Positions 10,283 to 20,487 of a stretch of 64,000 nt of DNA are shown here, piece by piece (positions within the stretch are counted from its first letter, which is position 1; each line of letters begins with the position of its first letter). The stretch lies in NCBI GenBank assembly GCA_938074205.1, contig CALJES010000012.1, positions 124,001 to 188,000 of the forward strand, given 5' to 3'. The notes beneath the pieces are model-generated. The model had not been told where the DNA came from, searched no databases, and saw only the letters and a program-made list of their open reading frames with translations. The DNA comes from an uncultured bacterium (lineage in GTDB: Bacteria; Armatimonadota; UBA5829). The translations under genes were made by a program, and so were the position numbers.

Positions 10283-13200
10283 ATGCATATGATGCATTTT
10301 ACCCCTAGGATGGTCAAACTAATCTTAGCTGCCGCTTTTGCGGTACAGGTCTTTTCGTCGTGCGCTCTCGCGCAGGCGACGCATAAGGTGGTTTGGCCTA
10401 CGTACCATATGGACAGCCTCCGCCGCGGTCAGAACAAAGACTGCACCGACATCACAAACCCCGCTTCCCTTAACCTGATTTGGGTGTTTCCGCGCGGGCT
10501 AGGCTCTGCTGCGGACGAAGAGCTTGCCACTGTTGACGACCAGGAGCCCGAATTTATCGCGGCCGATCCCTGGGTCGGCGGACTTAGATCCGACCAGAGT
10601 TGGGAGGGGCATTTTTATTGGACTTGGGCTAAGAGTCGAACCGATGTCGACTCGGCCGGCAAGCCGAACTATCAGAAAGTGTCCGTAATATGGGAGTTTC
10701 CTAAGTCGCTGCCAAGGGGCAGGTATCAGATTATGGTATGGGTGCCTGCCATTTATCAGGACGATGTAGATCCGGAAGGTAGGCCACTTCATAACAATAC
10801 CACCCGGGCGGAGTACACCGTTTACGACAACACCGGCGCTACCACTATCAAGTTTGATCAGTCGATCGGCGGAGAGTGGAGACTCCTTACCAATCGGCAG
10901 TTCGACTTCAGCGGGACAGGTTACTACAGGGTTGAGCTGTCAAACGTCACAGACGACACAAAGGAAGCTATCGAAGCCGGCCGAATTATAGTTGTCGCGG
11001 ATGCCGTAAAATTCGTTCCAGTTACGGGTCTTGAGATATACGCTTCTGTTGCCAGTGCCCAAATCCCTTGGCAGGGGTCATGGGAAGAGTTCAAGGACAA
11101 AGACATAACGGGTCAAGAGGTTACGATACCGGCGGGTTCGTGGAGCGGGGTGATACCCGCGGTGTATGCGTGCTCCGTAGAATCACCGCTGGCAAGTTCT
11201 TCGACAGCACCGGATACCGGCGCAGTCTACTGCATTAACAGCGTCACGACCTCCCTCAACGCCTATAACGATACTGGGAAGTTGGACTGGCAGCGCAACT
11301 GGGCACTTTCCAGGTTCTTGGGCACTACTATCTGGCGATATCCGAGAAGCGCCGAGCAGCGGTATACAGGGTCCACCGTGAGCGGAAAAACGGTGCCACC
11401 AAACGAGATCGAAGGTCCTATCGAGGGTGGAATTTATGCATCGCCCACGCTGGCTCGAATAAACGATCCGAACCATCCCTTGGTTTGCTATGTTGCAGCC
11501 ATGGATAGACAGGTTTATGCTCTAGACGCGGAGACCGGCGAGCTCCTTTGGAAGGGACCGGGTGTTACTCTAGGTGAAAGAAGCCCTCAGAGCATTTTAA
11601 ATCCGGCAGCACAAGCGATTAGACCCGCGGATGCGTTCGGAGGAGAGTACCACATAGTGCAGTGTTCCGGCTCCGATTCTGCTCCTGACGCTGTGGTGTG
11701 GAACTTCACGGAGGAACTGCGAAAAAACAACGGCGGTGAGCCTTCTGAAGGGCTTGCCTACGCGATTTATGTGTGGATTCCACCTGCTCACGGTGAGACC
11801 AAGCCCAGAGCCCGGGACGCGACGTACACAATCACCTACGTAGGGTCGTCCGGCGGCACTGCCACGACAGAGATTAGACTCGACCAGTCAAGCACAGACA
11901 ACCAGGGCAAATGGGTCCAACTCGGCTCTTCTTATTTCAATGTCAGTAAGGTATCGCTTTCAACGAGGACTAAGCAAATAGAGGCAGGTAGGACGGCAGG
12001 AGACTATGTCGTCGTAGCGGATGCGTGTATGATAGTGCCCAATACCGTTGGTGCATTCGGCTATTGTACCCCTGTAGTCGACATAGATACTGATCCTAAT
12101 CCACCCCCGCCTTCTCCGACGCCCCTTGCGACTAATGTCTTCGTCGTGAGTGCAAACGGCCGCGCACTGGCCTTCTATGCGGGTGTTACCAACACCAACA
12201 AGGTTGGCACGCTCAAGTGGATCTACCCGAAGGTCCGCACAGCCATAAAAGTCACCGGGGATGCTGACATAGATGATCCTAGTATGGGCGAGATGGGGGC
12301 GTCCCCTGCTTACTGGAATGATCAGCTGTTCATCGCGGGTTTCGACGGCAAGATCCGTAAGCTGACGCGTGTGAAAAGTGCCTCGTTTGCCGATCTGCCG
12401 GCCGAAGCGTGGAAATGGCCCTCGGACGATACGCTCGATATCCAAAGAGCCGGCTTTACATCTACTCCAGCAATTGATAAGGACCGCAACCAATTCGTCA
12501 TCGGCTCGATCTACGGCATCTTCTACTGTTTCAGCACTACCGGCACGGGCGGACCTAACAACGACGGGCTTCTTTGGAAGTATCCGGACATCGATGAGAA
12601 CAGACCCAGCAGGCAACTTCCGCTCGGTGCGTTTAGGTATTCGACTGCAGCTATTGCCGACGTTGCTGGTATGCACCGGGCGTGGATCGGCAGCACAGAC
12701 GGAAGAGTGTATTCTTTTGATCTGTCGACAAATGCTCAAGAGAGACGACTGCGGGTCGAATTCAACGATGACGGATCTGTAAAAGCTGTTCATGGTACCT
12801 GGTACCTCGAACCTAACGCCTTAGCTCCTATACAAGCTGCGCCTGCTTTGGATGGAGGAAACGGATCTACCAAGCGATGTGTGATGTTTGTCGGCGACAT
12901 GCGCGAAAAAGGAGTTCTGCACTGGTACGATGCGAACACGGGAGCTAGCGACTGGCGGTTCGACCCGAACAATCCCAACAGTTCAACCGGAACCGTTTAC
13001 CAGGGCTGGCGAACAGAAGGAGTCCTTTTTTCCTCTCCGAACCTAACTAGTTTTCAAGTGTCGAACACGAACGTAAGCTACGTTTACAACGGTTGCAGCG
13101 ACGGACGCGTATATGCGTGGTCGCCTCACGGCGGAGCTTGGGGCGGACGTTGGGCAGGTGGTGATTGGCCGTTTGAAGGACAGCCAGATGAGCGTCAACA

Positions 13201-16200
13201 AGCCGAAGTTGCTCTGGCCCCGGATACCGACATTCAGTTTGATATTTTCCCATATGATTTTTGGAAGTCGTCCCACGACTACGCGGAAAGGTGCAATCCC
13301 AAAAAACGCGACGCCAGCGGCAAGGATCGCTATATACTGCCTGACCCTTGGCCGCCCTCCGGCGATTGGCCTGCCATAGTTAGTGTCAACATGAAGCAGC
13401 CATCTGCATCGCTGCTCAACAAGACGGATGACGAGATCAACAAAGAGCTTCTGAAATATGCTAAGGAACGCCGAAATCACGTATTCCCGAGCCCTACAAG
13501 GCGCACGAGTGGTGGCACTATCTACTTCGAATGGGGCGAAAAGATAAACATTATACTTTGGAACCTGCCAGGGCTGGATTACCTCTATCCGGGAGGTACC
13601 AGCAGCGTTAGCGCAAAAAGGGCGCAGATAAGATTCAATCTTGTTAACGAAAGTCCCGGAGCAAGCGCCGGCAGCCAGATCAGAATCTCTGGCACTGTTT
13701 CGAGACTGCAGGAGTATACCGTTCTCGACAAGACTCCGCAGACTGCATACGCAGATCCAAACAATCAGAACCCGTTTACATACTACGATCCGCTTCAGTA
13801 CCAAGATGGGACCGAGGTCAAGCGCTGTTTCGCTGTCGCGCAGATAGACCTCAGAGGAACAGGGTCGACTCCGCCCAGCCCGGGCCCCAACTGGAAACTT
13901 ACTGTCGAGATTAGAAAACTGAGCAGCACGGCTCGAAATGCTGCCGTGATCCCTATTACGATCCCGCTTGCAAAGTTAAAGGCAGGAGATTCTGATTCCA
14001 TGAACGCACCCGTCCCAGTGCTTACGGCTGCCTCGACGACGGATCCGACACTTAAGAACTTCGTCCCGCAGGACCTTGGTATTAATAATCCACTCGCTAT
14101 AAACACTGGAACGGGCAAACTTGCGTGGAGCTATGTGCCCAACCGAGATGATCCGGAAGCCCACTTCAACGGCAACGGGGCATTTACGTCCACCGGCGAG
14201 TTTGTGTCTGGGCCGCTTTCGTTGGATCTTGGTTCGGTAGGTCACGGCACATCGTCGCCGGTTCGGCTCGTGGGCATAATGGATAGAAGTGCAACAGGTC
14301 TGCCCGACAGCTCCGGCAGACAAAACAAAATCGACCAGTTCCGTTTAGCTGCTTCCGATCTGTGGTGGCGCGGCGGTTACCAAGCCATAGAAAGCTCCGG
14401 GGGGATATTCTTCCCCTGGGAATTCAGACCTGAATCTGCTGACTATCCGCACATCTACAAGAGATATCAGCGCTACCGAAAGGCCTATGATGATGCTGAC
14501 CCCTCAAGATCAGCCACCACGCTTCCACCGCTCGTTCCGGATTCCATAGACCAGATGACTTACGACAAAGCGCGGCTCACACCTGATACGATTCAGGTTT
14601 CAGTGGAGGTACCCAGGTTCCAACCGGCGAACACACTGGGATACCGCGCTGTGATGCAAGCTTACGTGGACTCGAATCGCAACGGCACGTTCGATTCTGG
14701 TAACGTCGTTTACGGAAGACCTACAACGTACCAGGAAGCGTATCGAGAGTTCAGAGCTTCGCTGACCGTTCCGCCGGATCCCAAGATAGAGGTGGAGGAA
14801 CAGATCATCGATATAGGTGCCGTTCCCCACGGGTTCGGGATGTTCCTGGGAGATTTCACCTCGGTAAACCCTGATCCGGCGGTCAAGCAGTGGTTCAAAC
14901 GAGTTACCATAAAGAACGCCGGTAACGTCAACCTCTACAACGTTCGCATTGGTGATCCAAATGTGCCGCTGGTTCTAGTCCAGGATCCGCGGGCTCCGGG
15001 GCGAGCGCTTGCTGCTAGCCCTGTCTTGCCGGGTACGAACATTCGCAGCTCAGTAGAACTTATTATGCCAGCAGCACCCTGGCTACAGTCGATGAAGTTA
15101 GAGCCCTTCATCACTCGCGATCCGTCGAATCCGGCTGATCCGAGTCGGTTCGGTTATACCATCAGCAAGCCAAGAGTGGGCGATCCTGATCCCTCAGTTA
15201 TGACGATACCCGACCGCAGAAAGTGGTCGATGGATTACAGATATTCCGGGGCTGGTCCTACGCCGATATATACGCAGCAAGCCGCGAGGGATGCATACCG
15301 CGCAGCACTCATAGGAGCCGGCATGAATCCGGCTCTGGCGGACAATCTGACAGACCCGTTTCCGACGGAGGTCTGCGTAACGGTTCCTGTCAGTCAGCCA
15401 GTCGGTACCTACGTTGCCCCGTTCGTGCCGGTATATGCCCAGTTCGGCAGACCCGGGGAAAATCGCTTTGCTGTTGCTGCGCCTACGTTTAGTTTGAAGG
15501 TTACAGTCAAGGAAACGCAGGTGACTGGCGATGCATTCCCTGCAGCGCTGCCGCATATAGACATCAGTCCCGTACCGCGGTTCGGAGATGCAACTCCTGC
15601 GGCGTTCCGCGATCTGCAGACCGGTAACGTATACCTGTTCTGGTCGAGCAACCGAGTGTACGACGATGCGATTAGAGCTGCCCTGGCGAATGCTACACCT
15701 AATGATCCGAAACTCCAAGAGTTCGCGTCCGCGCCGTGGTTTATAAACAGGGCACTGTTGGCTTGGGATAGCAATACAAACAGTTGGGTGCCCGCTGGCC
15801 CGCAGATGTGGGGTTTGCCGGGTCCGAATGACTACCCTATCCTGCCTTTCTTTAGGGATACTAATGCCCAATGGCCTCCGCTTATAGGTTCAGCTGCTGG
15901 GCGGGTTGTAATGGACTGGTCGTTCGGCGGCATGAAAACGGGGCTACAGTCGGTTCGGCACTATTCGCCTTACGTTGCTGAGAATGAAGATGTTCCGGCG
16001 GACTCGAATTTAGGCAGAACATGGCTGGTTTGGGCAGGAACTGCGAACATTGTTGATCCGGACGGCAAGATAAGCAACGAACACCGAATCTTTTATACAG
16101 ATGCAACGCACGGTAACGTCATCGCTCAGGACCGCAAAATATATTCGATAGAGCACGATCCTGCCAGCGAAAAGCGCTATCCAGCTTTGTCGGTTTTCGA

Positions 16201-17926
16201 CACAGGCGGGAATAGGCACCGGATGTGGTGTTTCTGGCAGGGTGGAGATGGTGGCCGCTGGTCGATCTACTATTCCATCAACGACGAAGCGCCGGTGTTC
16301 CCGAACACGGTTTCTGACCCGGTGAACGGCGTTCAGCGCGACGCATGGTCTCCTGATGCCAGACTGCGAACTCCAGACTGCCTTGTTTCTGTAAGCTCAC
16401 CCAACCCAGTGCATCGGCAGTTCTGGATAGACCTCCGTCCAGATACCCCTAACCCTGCGGGGTCACGCCACTTGTTCGACGTGGTATATGCTGGGATAAA
16501 CAGGCTCAACCAAACCGCGGACATAATGCTAAGCCGTTACGCGGCAGTCGGTCCTAACGACGGAGACAGGGCTGCGCAGCCTAGTTCGCGTGCTCAACCG
16601 CTGCCGCGTGTTTTCAGCGAGAAACTGATGCGCGATCCAAAATACGGGTTCTTCACGTCACAGCACCTTGCGTGGATTCGGCTCGATCCCAAGCGAGTCG
16701 CACAGGGGCTTGAAACTCCGCCTGCGCTGGATGATTGGGGTGGTTACGATTTTGCAAGCCCCAACCCGGACTTGCCGTATATCCGGGTATATTTTCCCGG
16801 CGGTTATGAACTGGATTCTGTAACTGTGCTTCCACCTGGCTCGTTCGTCAGCGGTACCGACGGTACAGTGCGCGATGCCAACGGCAACTTCCTGTATAGA
16901 CCGCCAGCTCCACTCAGACTAGACAGCGCGGCTACCGAAAACGACTTCAGGCTGGAGATTGATCAAGCCACGGGCATCTACACATACAAGTATCCCAAAG
17001 ACAGCCTGACGCAGCGAATCCTGGGTGATATGTTGGTGGATTTCTCGGCCGGAATAGTGCGGTTTACAAACCCGTTGAAGGAACTCAAGAAACCGGACGG
17101 AACGGTTGTTGCGCCAGAGGTGCGAGCGGACTATACGCCTCAGACTTGGCGGCTCACAACTGATATGGCTGTAGACAATAGCCCGCGCGCATTCATTGAA
17201 AAAACTGCTATGAATCCATTGTCGAATCCTGGGATGTGCAGGTGGGAGACTTCTACCGGTTCACCGAAGTCAGCACCTGTCGACAGACTCTGGGTGCTCT
17301 GGCGCAAGGCAGGACCCGGAACAGACAGCTCTACAATCTTTTGGAAGACCTACCGGGTAGGTATCGATATATCGAAGTACGTGGACCAGACAGGTAAGCC
17401 GATGCCGCCTATCCCTATGAACGCGGATGGTACGGTATCAAGTGCTGCTGAACTTCAGGTCGAGAACAACCTGGGACCGTTCGAAGTTGACCGCAGCGGC
17501 ACCAGGATGTACTTCACCCAGGTCGACGAACGATATAGGTCGCTCTTTAGAAGTGGCTCGGCAAGCTTCCTAATCGGCGCAACTACTCCCGGAGCCGTGT
17601 GGAACGCAGGCGCTGGTTTACCAGTCCCAATTACTGTGTCGTATAAAGACTCCGACGGTAATGTGCGCAGAATCACGGCCTACGACGTATTCTGGCTGGA
17701 AGAGTTGCCGGAGCAGTCGTTGTTTGGTTTTGTCGGCAGTGCGAGTGTGAATGAGGGAAGTGTATACGCGTTTGCCGATCTGTATACGGCCGAGAATGTG
17801 CCGGGGGTGTCGGGGCAGATTGGTCCACGTCAATACTCGAAAATCTGGGTGTTCTGGACTACGACTCGAGGCGGAACTACCGATTTGTGTTGGGCAAACC
17901 TGACGCCGAATTTCGGAGCACGCTGA
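10283..17926 (+). CDS. Giant secreted protein with beta-propeller and two golvesin-like domains
   Basis: 2547 residues. ATG codons at 10283, 10289 and 10292 cluster behind GAAGGGA (10267-10273); the first is used here. A signal peptide spans about residues 1-35, ending near ALAQA. Two related domains resemble the golvesin C-terminal/xanthan-lyase-associated fold: about residues 85-240, ending AGRIIVVADAVKFVP, and about 450-590, ending GDYVVVADACMIVP. Between and after them lie PQQ-type propeller blades, for example VYALDAETGELLWKG near residue 410 and IGSTDGRVYSFDLS near 800. The second half (about 1400-2547) has Ig-like, bacterial-neuraminidase-like strand patterns that I cannot name. Extracellular or surface location is expected. 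No neighbour shares its strand closely upstream, and pilM follows about 130 bases later. Confidence 0.75.
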   Translation: MHMMHFTPRMVKLILAAAFAVQVFSSCALAQATHKVVWPTYHMDSLRRGQNKDCTDITNPASLNLIWVFPRGLGSAADEELATVDDQEPEFIAADPWVGGLRSDQSWEGHFYWTWAKSRTDVDSAGKPNYQKVSVIWEFPKSLPRGRYQIMVWVPAIYQDDVDPEGRPLHNNTTRAEYTVYDNTGATTIKFDQSIGGEWRLLTNRQFDFSGTGYYRVELSNVTDDTKEAIEAGRIIVVADAVKFVPVTGLEIYASVASAQIPWQGSWEEFKDKDITGQEVTIPAGSWSGVIPAVYACSVESPLASSSTAPDTGAVYCINSVTTSLNAYNDTGKLDWQRNWALSRFLGTTIWRYPRSAEQRYTGSTVSGKTVPPNEIEGPIEGGIYASPTLARINDPNHPLVCYVAAMDRQVYALDAETGELLWKGPGVTLGERSPQSILNPAAQAIRPADAFGGEYHIVQCSGSDSAPDAVVWNFTEELRKNNGGEPSEGLAYAIYVWIPPAHGETKPRARDATYTITYVGSSGGTATTEIRLDQSSTDNQGKWVQLGSSYFNVSKVSLSTRTKQIEAGRTAGDYVVVADACMIVPNTVGAFGYCTPVVDIDTDPNPPPPSPTPLATNVFVVSANGRALAFYAGVTNTNKVGTLKWIYPKVRTAIKVTGDADIDDPSMGEMGASPAYWNDQLFIAGFDGKIRKLTRVKSASFADLPAEAWKWPSDDTLDIQRAGFTSTPAIDKDRNQFVIGSIYGIFYCFSTTGTGGPNNDGLLWKYPDIDENRPSRQLPLGAFRYSTAAIADVAGMHRAWIGSTDGRVYSFDLSTNAQERRLRVEFNDDGSVKAVHGTWYLEPNALAPIQAAPALDGGNGSTKRCVMFVGDMREKGVLHWYDANTGASDWRFDPNNPNSSTGTVYQGWRTEGVLFSSPNLTSFQVSNTNVSYVYNGCSDGRVYAWSPHGGAWGGRWAGGDWPFEGQPDERQQAEVALAPDTDIQFDIFPYDFWKSSHDYAERCNPKKRDASGKDRYILPDPWPPSGDWPAIVSVNMKQPSASLLNKTDDEINKELLKYAKERRNHVFPSPTRRTSGGTIYFEWGEKINIILWNLPGLDYLYPGGTSSVSAKRAQIRFNLVNESPGASAGSQIRISGTVSRLQEYTVLDKTPQTAYADPNNQNPFTYYDPLQYQDGTEVKRCFAVAQIDLRGTGSTPPSPGPNWKLTVEIRKLSSTARNAAVIPITIPLAKLKAGDSDSMNAPVPVLTAASTTDPTLKNFVPQDLGINNPLAINTGTGKLAWSYVPNRDDPEAHFNGNGAFTSTGEFVSGPLSLDLGSVGHGTSSPVRLVGIMDRSATGLPDSSGRQNKIDQFRLAASDLWWRGGYQAIESSGGIFFPWEFRPESADYPHIYKRYQRYRKAYDDADPSRSATTLPPLVPDSIDQMTYDKARLTPDTIQVSVEVPRFQPANTLGYRAVMQAYVDSNRNGTFDSGNVVYGRPTTYQEAYREFRASLTVPPDPKIEVEEQIIDIGAVPHGFGMFLGDFTSVNPDPAVKQWFKRVTIKNAGNVNLYNVRIGDPNVPLVLVQDPRAPGRALAASPVLPGTNIRSSVELIMPAAPWLQSMKLEPFITRDPSNPADPSRFGYTISKPRVGDPDPSVMTIPDRRKWSMDYRYSGAGPTPIYTQQAARDAYRAALIGAGMNPALADNLTDPFPTEVCVTVPVSQPVGTYVAPFVPVYAQFGRPGENRFAVAAPTFSLKVTVKETQVTGDAFPAALPHIDISPVPRFGDATPAAFRDLQTGNVYLFWSSNRVYDDAIRAALANATPNDPKLQEFASAPWFINRALLAWDSNTNSWVPAGPQMWGLPGPNDYPILPFFRDTNAQWPPLIGSAAGRVVMDWSFGGMKTGLQSVRHYSPYVAENEDVPADSNLGRTWLVWAGTANIVDPDGKISNEHRIFYTDATHGNVIAQDRKIYSIEHDPASEKRYPALSVFDTGGNRHRMWCFWQGGDGGRWSIYYSINDEAPVFPNTVSDPVNGVQRDAWSPDARLRTPDCLVSVSSPNPVHRQFWIDLRPDTPNPAGSRHLFDVVYAGINRLNQTADIMLSRYAAVGPNDGDRAAQPSSRAQPLPRVFSEKLMRDPKYGFFTSQHLAWIRLDPKRVAQGLETPPALDDWGGYDFASPNPDLPYIRVYFPGGYELDSVTVLPPGSFVSGTDGTVRDANGNFLYRPPAPLRLDSAATENDFRLEIDQATGIYTYKYPKDSLTQRILGDMLVDFSAGIVRFTNPLKELKKPDGTVVAPEVRADYTPQTWRLTTDMAVDNSPRAFIEKTAMNPLSNPGMCRWETSTGSPKSAPVDRLWVLWRKAGPGTDSSTIFWKTYRVGIDISKYVDQTGKPMPPIPMNADGTVSSAAELQVENNLGPFEVDRSGTRMYFTQVDERYRSLFRSGSASFLIGATTPGAVWNAGAGLPVPITVSYKDSDGNVRRITAYDVFWLEELPEQSLFGFVGSASVNEGSVYAFADLYTAENVPGVSGQIGPRQYSKIWVFWTTTRGGTTDLCWANLTPNFGAR

Positions 17927-17941
17927 GACTTTTCGACTCAA

Positions 17942-17971
17942 TTGACACGGTAACTGATTTGATGCTAGCAT
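17942..17971 (+). promoter_or_regulatory. Promoter of the pil operon
   Basis: TTGACA (17942-17947), an 18-base spacer ending in TGC, then TAGCAT (17966-17971): a perfect -35 with an extended -10 type element, about 90 bases before pilM. The same arrangement (TTGACACG, 18-base spacer, TGn, TAGCAT) recurs upstream of the hydrogenase operon at 51191-51220. Confidence 0.65.
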
Positions 17972-18060
17972 ATGCCTTGTGCAAGCCTGTAGGCGATTGG
18001 ATCAAGTGCAAAAATCCCTGTCGCACGATATGCTGGTGTCTACATAGCGGATGATTGATT

Positions 18061-19587
18061 ATGGCACGCAAGTCTAAGCCTTCTGCAATGGTGGGCCTCG
18101 ATATAGGCACCGACTCGATAAAGGTCGTGGAGGCTAAGCGCGTAAAAGACACGCTAACCATCACTGGCCTAGGCGTGGCGCGACTTCCTGAAGGCGTCAT
18201 AGAAAACGATGTTGTCGTTGACCCGAAAGCGTTGGGCAACGCTATAAAAGCCCTGCTGGCAGAGGCGGGGATCAAGACCAAGCAAGTCACCAGTGCTATC
18301 GCAGGACAATCGTGCCTGGTGGTGCGCGTGATCGAGGTGCCCAAAATGTCGCCCAGCGAGCTCGCTGAGACCATGAAATGGGAGCTCGAAAGACAAGTCC
18401 CATGGCCTCCCGATGAGGTCATAATGGATTATCAGGTCATCGAAAAGCCTGGCGCGGATCCTGATGCTAAGAACGCTGAGGTTCTGCTGGCTGTTGCACG
18501 GCTTGAGGCTGTCAACAGCCACGTCCAGGCTTTGCTTGCCGCCGGTTTGAAGCCAGTAGCAATCGATATACAGCCTCTCGCAGCAGGCAGAGCCCTCATC
18601 AATATATCATCAAACGGTGCAAAGGACCAGATAATCGCTATCGTCGACATAGGAGCCACGGATACGGAGTTGGCAATTTTTGAAAAAGGGGTTATCACAT
18701 ACCCGAATCCTCAGGTGCCGATCGCCGGTCTGAGCTGCACTCAGGAAGTGGCTGATGTTCTGGGTCAGACACTGGAACAAGCAGAGGCAATCAAGAAAGA
18801 GTATGCTGTGGTAAAGCTGGACAGGCTCGGTGTGCCGGAACTGCCAGAAACGGCAGCTTCGGGCCAGCCTCAAACTGAGGATCGAACAACTGCATTTGAC
18901 ACGGCTTTCGGGCCGGGAGTGGTGTCGGCTTTCGATATTGAGGAAGGTCCCCAGGAATCGGTGGGCGCGGAGCCCGTACAGGCGGTGGGTGTTCCTTCTC
19001 CTGAGTTTAAGGATACGACGGAAGGTCCTGTGTTCGAGTCTCCGGATCTCGCGATAGGTATTCCCATTGAACCTGACGTGCCAGAAGTGCCGACGGGTCC
19101 TGCTTTTGATCTTGGCGAGGAGGAAGGAGCTGCGCCTGCTTTTGATCTTAGCGAAGAGGAAGCAGAAGTTGAGCCGCCTATAACACCTGTCTTTGACCTG
19201 GAAGAGGAGGAACCAGAACCAACTCAGGAAGAACCACAGACTGCTGCGCTGCAGGAGGCAGTGTCGCCCGAATCTATGGAGGATCGGGTATTTGATGCAA
19301 TTTCCGAAGTGTTGGTTGATCTGGCCACGGAGCTTCGCAGGTCGATCGAGTACTATTCGACTCGCTACGGCAAAATGCCAGAACGGGTGCTGCTGTGCGG
19401 CGGTACGGCGAAAATGCCGCACCTGGACGAGTTTCTCTCTCGCGAATTGGGTATTCCGGTTGAAGTTGCTGATCCGTGGAAGAATCTACAAGTCTCCGTT
19501 GCATCTGTTTCCGCGCAGTATCTAAAAGAAATTTCGCCGATGTTTCCCGTAGCGGTTGGTTTGGCAATTCGGGATATGATTGATTAG
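18061..19587 (+). CDS. pilM: Type IV pilus assembly protein PilM with a long acidic insertion
   Basis: Actin-like cytoplasmic ATPase-fold protein that binds the PilN N-terminus and anchors the pilus alignment complex. ATG 18061 is preferred over the in-frame TTG at 18055; 508 residues. VGLDIGTDSIKVVEAKR near the N-terminus is the phosphate-1 motif, IIAIVDIGATDTELAIF (about residues 187-203) phosphate-2, and VLLCGGTAKMPHLDEFL the adenosine-binding motif. PilM is usually near 350 residues; the excess is an acidic, Pro-rich insertion of about 140 residues (roughly 259-400) with repeated FDLxEEE units, placed before the last subdomain. First gene of pilMNOP, with PilN starting on the base after its stop. 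Confidence 0.93.
   Translation: MARKSKPSAMVGLDIGTDSIKVVEAKRVKDTLTITGLGVARLPEGVIENDVVVDPKALGNAIKALLAEAGIKTKQVTSAIAGQSCLVVRVIEVPKMSPSELAETMKWELERQVPWPPDEVIMDYQVIEKPGADPDAKNAEVLLAVARLEAVNSHVQALLAAGLKPVAIDIQPLAAGRALINISSNGAKDQIIAIVDIGATDTELAIFEKGVITYPNPQVPIAGLSCTQEVADVLGQTLEQAEAIKKEYAVVKLDRLGVPELPETAASGQPQTEDRTTAFDTAFGPGVVSAFDIEEGPQESVGAEPVQAVGVPSPEFKDTTEGPVFESPDLAIGIPIEPDVPEVPTGPAFDLGEEEGAAPAFDLSEEEAEVEPPITPVFDLEEEEPEPTQEEPQTAALQEAVSPESMEDRVFDAISEVLVDLATELRRSIEYYSTRYGKMPERVLLCGGTAKMPHLDEFLSRELGIPVEVADPWKNLQVSVASVSAQYLKEISPMFPVAVGLAIRDMID
18836..19260 (+). repeat. Coding repeats in the PilM acidic insertion
   Basis: Inside pilM, three clear copies of a (P/A)xFDLxEEE unit occur: PAFDLGEEE from 19099, PAFDLSEEE from 19135 and PVFDLEEEE from 19186. 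A weaker relative, SAFDIEEGP, is near 18930. The rest of the insertion is rich in Pro, Glu, Thr and Ala and is expected to be disordered. Confidence 0.8.
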
Positions 19588-20454
19588 ATGAGTATCATAA
19601 AGATCAACCTACTTCCGCATACGATTGATCAGAAGCGTGTCGTCCGAAATACGGCCATACTGATGGGGGTCATTCTTCTGCTCGTGATTGGGGCAGGGGT
19701 TGCCTACTCGGTCAAGCTGCAAACCAAAGTCGAGGAAATGGAGAAACTAGCGGCTGAAACTGAGGCGTGGAAGGCAAGGGTCGAGAACATACAAAAACAA
19801 GCGCAAGAAGTTCGAAGCCAGACTGAGCCGATAAAGCAGAAACTGGAGTTCATAAACAAGGTCCTGCAATACAACCTCGAATTTCCCAAGCTTTACGAGG
19901 AAATTGCTAAGTGGACCTATGCAAAGGTTCAACTGATGAGTTTGCAATGCGATGGCCAGCAGGTTGTTATGCAGGCTTACGTCAAGAGGCTAGATGACCT
20001 CGGGCGATACCTGCTGAATATGTATCGCGCCGTGGACCTTTTTACAGAGGTTACCATATCTGGAATCCCAGGCTACAAACAAGAGGCTGGCCAAACAGGC
20101 GGTACATCGGGCATTCAGCCGCTGGTAGGCGGTCAAATAAGCGGATCTATGGCGCCTCTGGCGGGCATTCAAGCAATTCAAGCAGGCGTGCAGCGAGCTG
20201 AAGCAGCAGGCTATGCACCTTCCGGCATCACTTTTACCGTGACATGCAAACTCAAGAAACCCATAGTGGCACCTCAGTTTGGGGGAGCTGCTCAAGCTGG
20301 TCAGCCTGGTGTGCCAGGAGCTCCAATGGGTGGTCCGATGATGCCGGCAGAGCCGATGGCTGCTGAGCCGATGGCAGGACCGCCTGGCGCACCACCAGGA
20401 GCTCCACCGCCCGGTGCTCCTCCTGGTGCTGGTGGGCCGCCAGTGGGAATGTAA
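19588..20454 (+). CDS. pilN: Type IV pilus assembly protein PilN
   Basis: Inner-membrane bitopic protein of the pilus alignment complex. 288 residues, with ATG directly following the pilM stop. It starts MSIIKINLLPHTIDQKR, carrying the INLLP motif that docks in the PilM groove. One membrane helix spans about residues 21-42, followed by a coiled coil (about 45-85) and a ferredoxin-like periplasmic domain to about 165. The last 110 residues are unusual: a low-complexity tail rich in Pro, Gly, Ala and Met (GAPPGAPPPGAPPGAGGPP), which most PilN proteins lack. Heterodimerises with PilO, next downstream. Confidence 0.9.
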   Translation: MSIIKINLLPHTIDQKRVVRNTAILMGVILLLVIGAGVAYSVKLQTKVEEMEKLAAETEAWKARVENIQKQAQEVRSQTEPIKQKLEFINKVLQYNLEFPKLYEEIAKWTYAKVQLMSLQCDGQQVVMQAYVKRLDDLGRYLLNMYRAVDLFTEVTISGIPGYKQEAGQTGGTSGIQPLVGGQISGSMAPLAGIQAIQAGVQRAEAAGYAPSGITFTVTCKLKKPIVAPQFGGAAQAGQPGVPGAPMGGPMMPAEPMAAEPMAGPPGAPPGAPPPGAPPGAGGPPVGM

Positions 20455-20487
20455 AAAGCTGCTGTTTTCGCGGGCGTAGGAACACAA

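Noticed and set aside
18610-19422. 270-codon minus-strand open frame inside pilM
   Set aside because: Arg/His/Cys-rich shadow of the acidic insertion on the other strand, no ribosome site or family.
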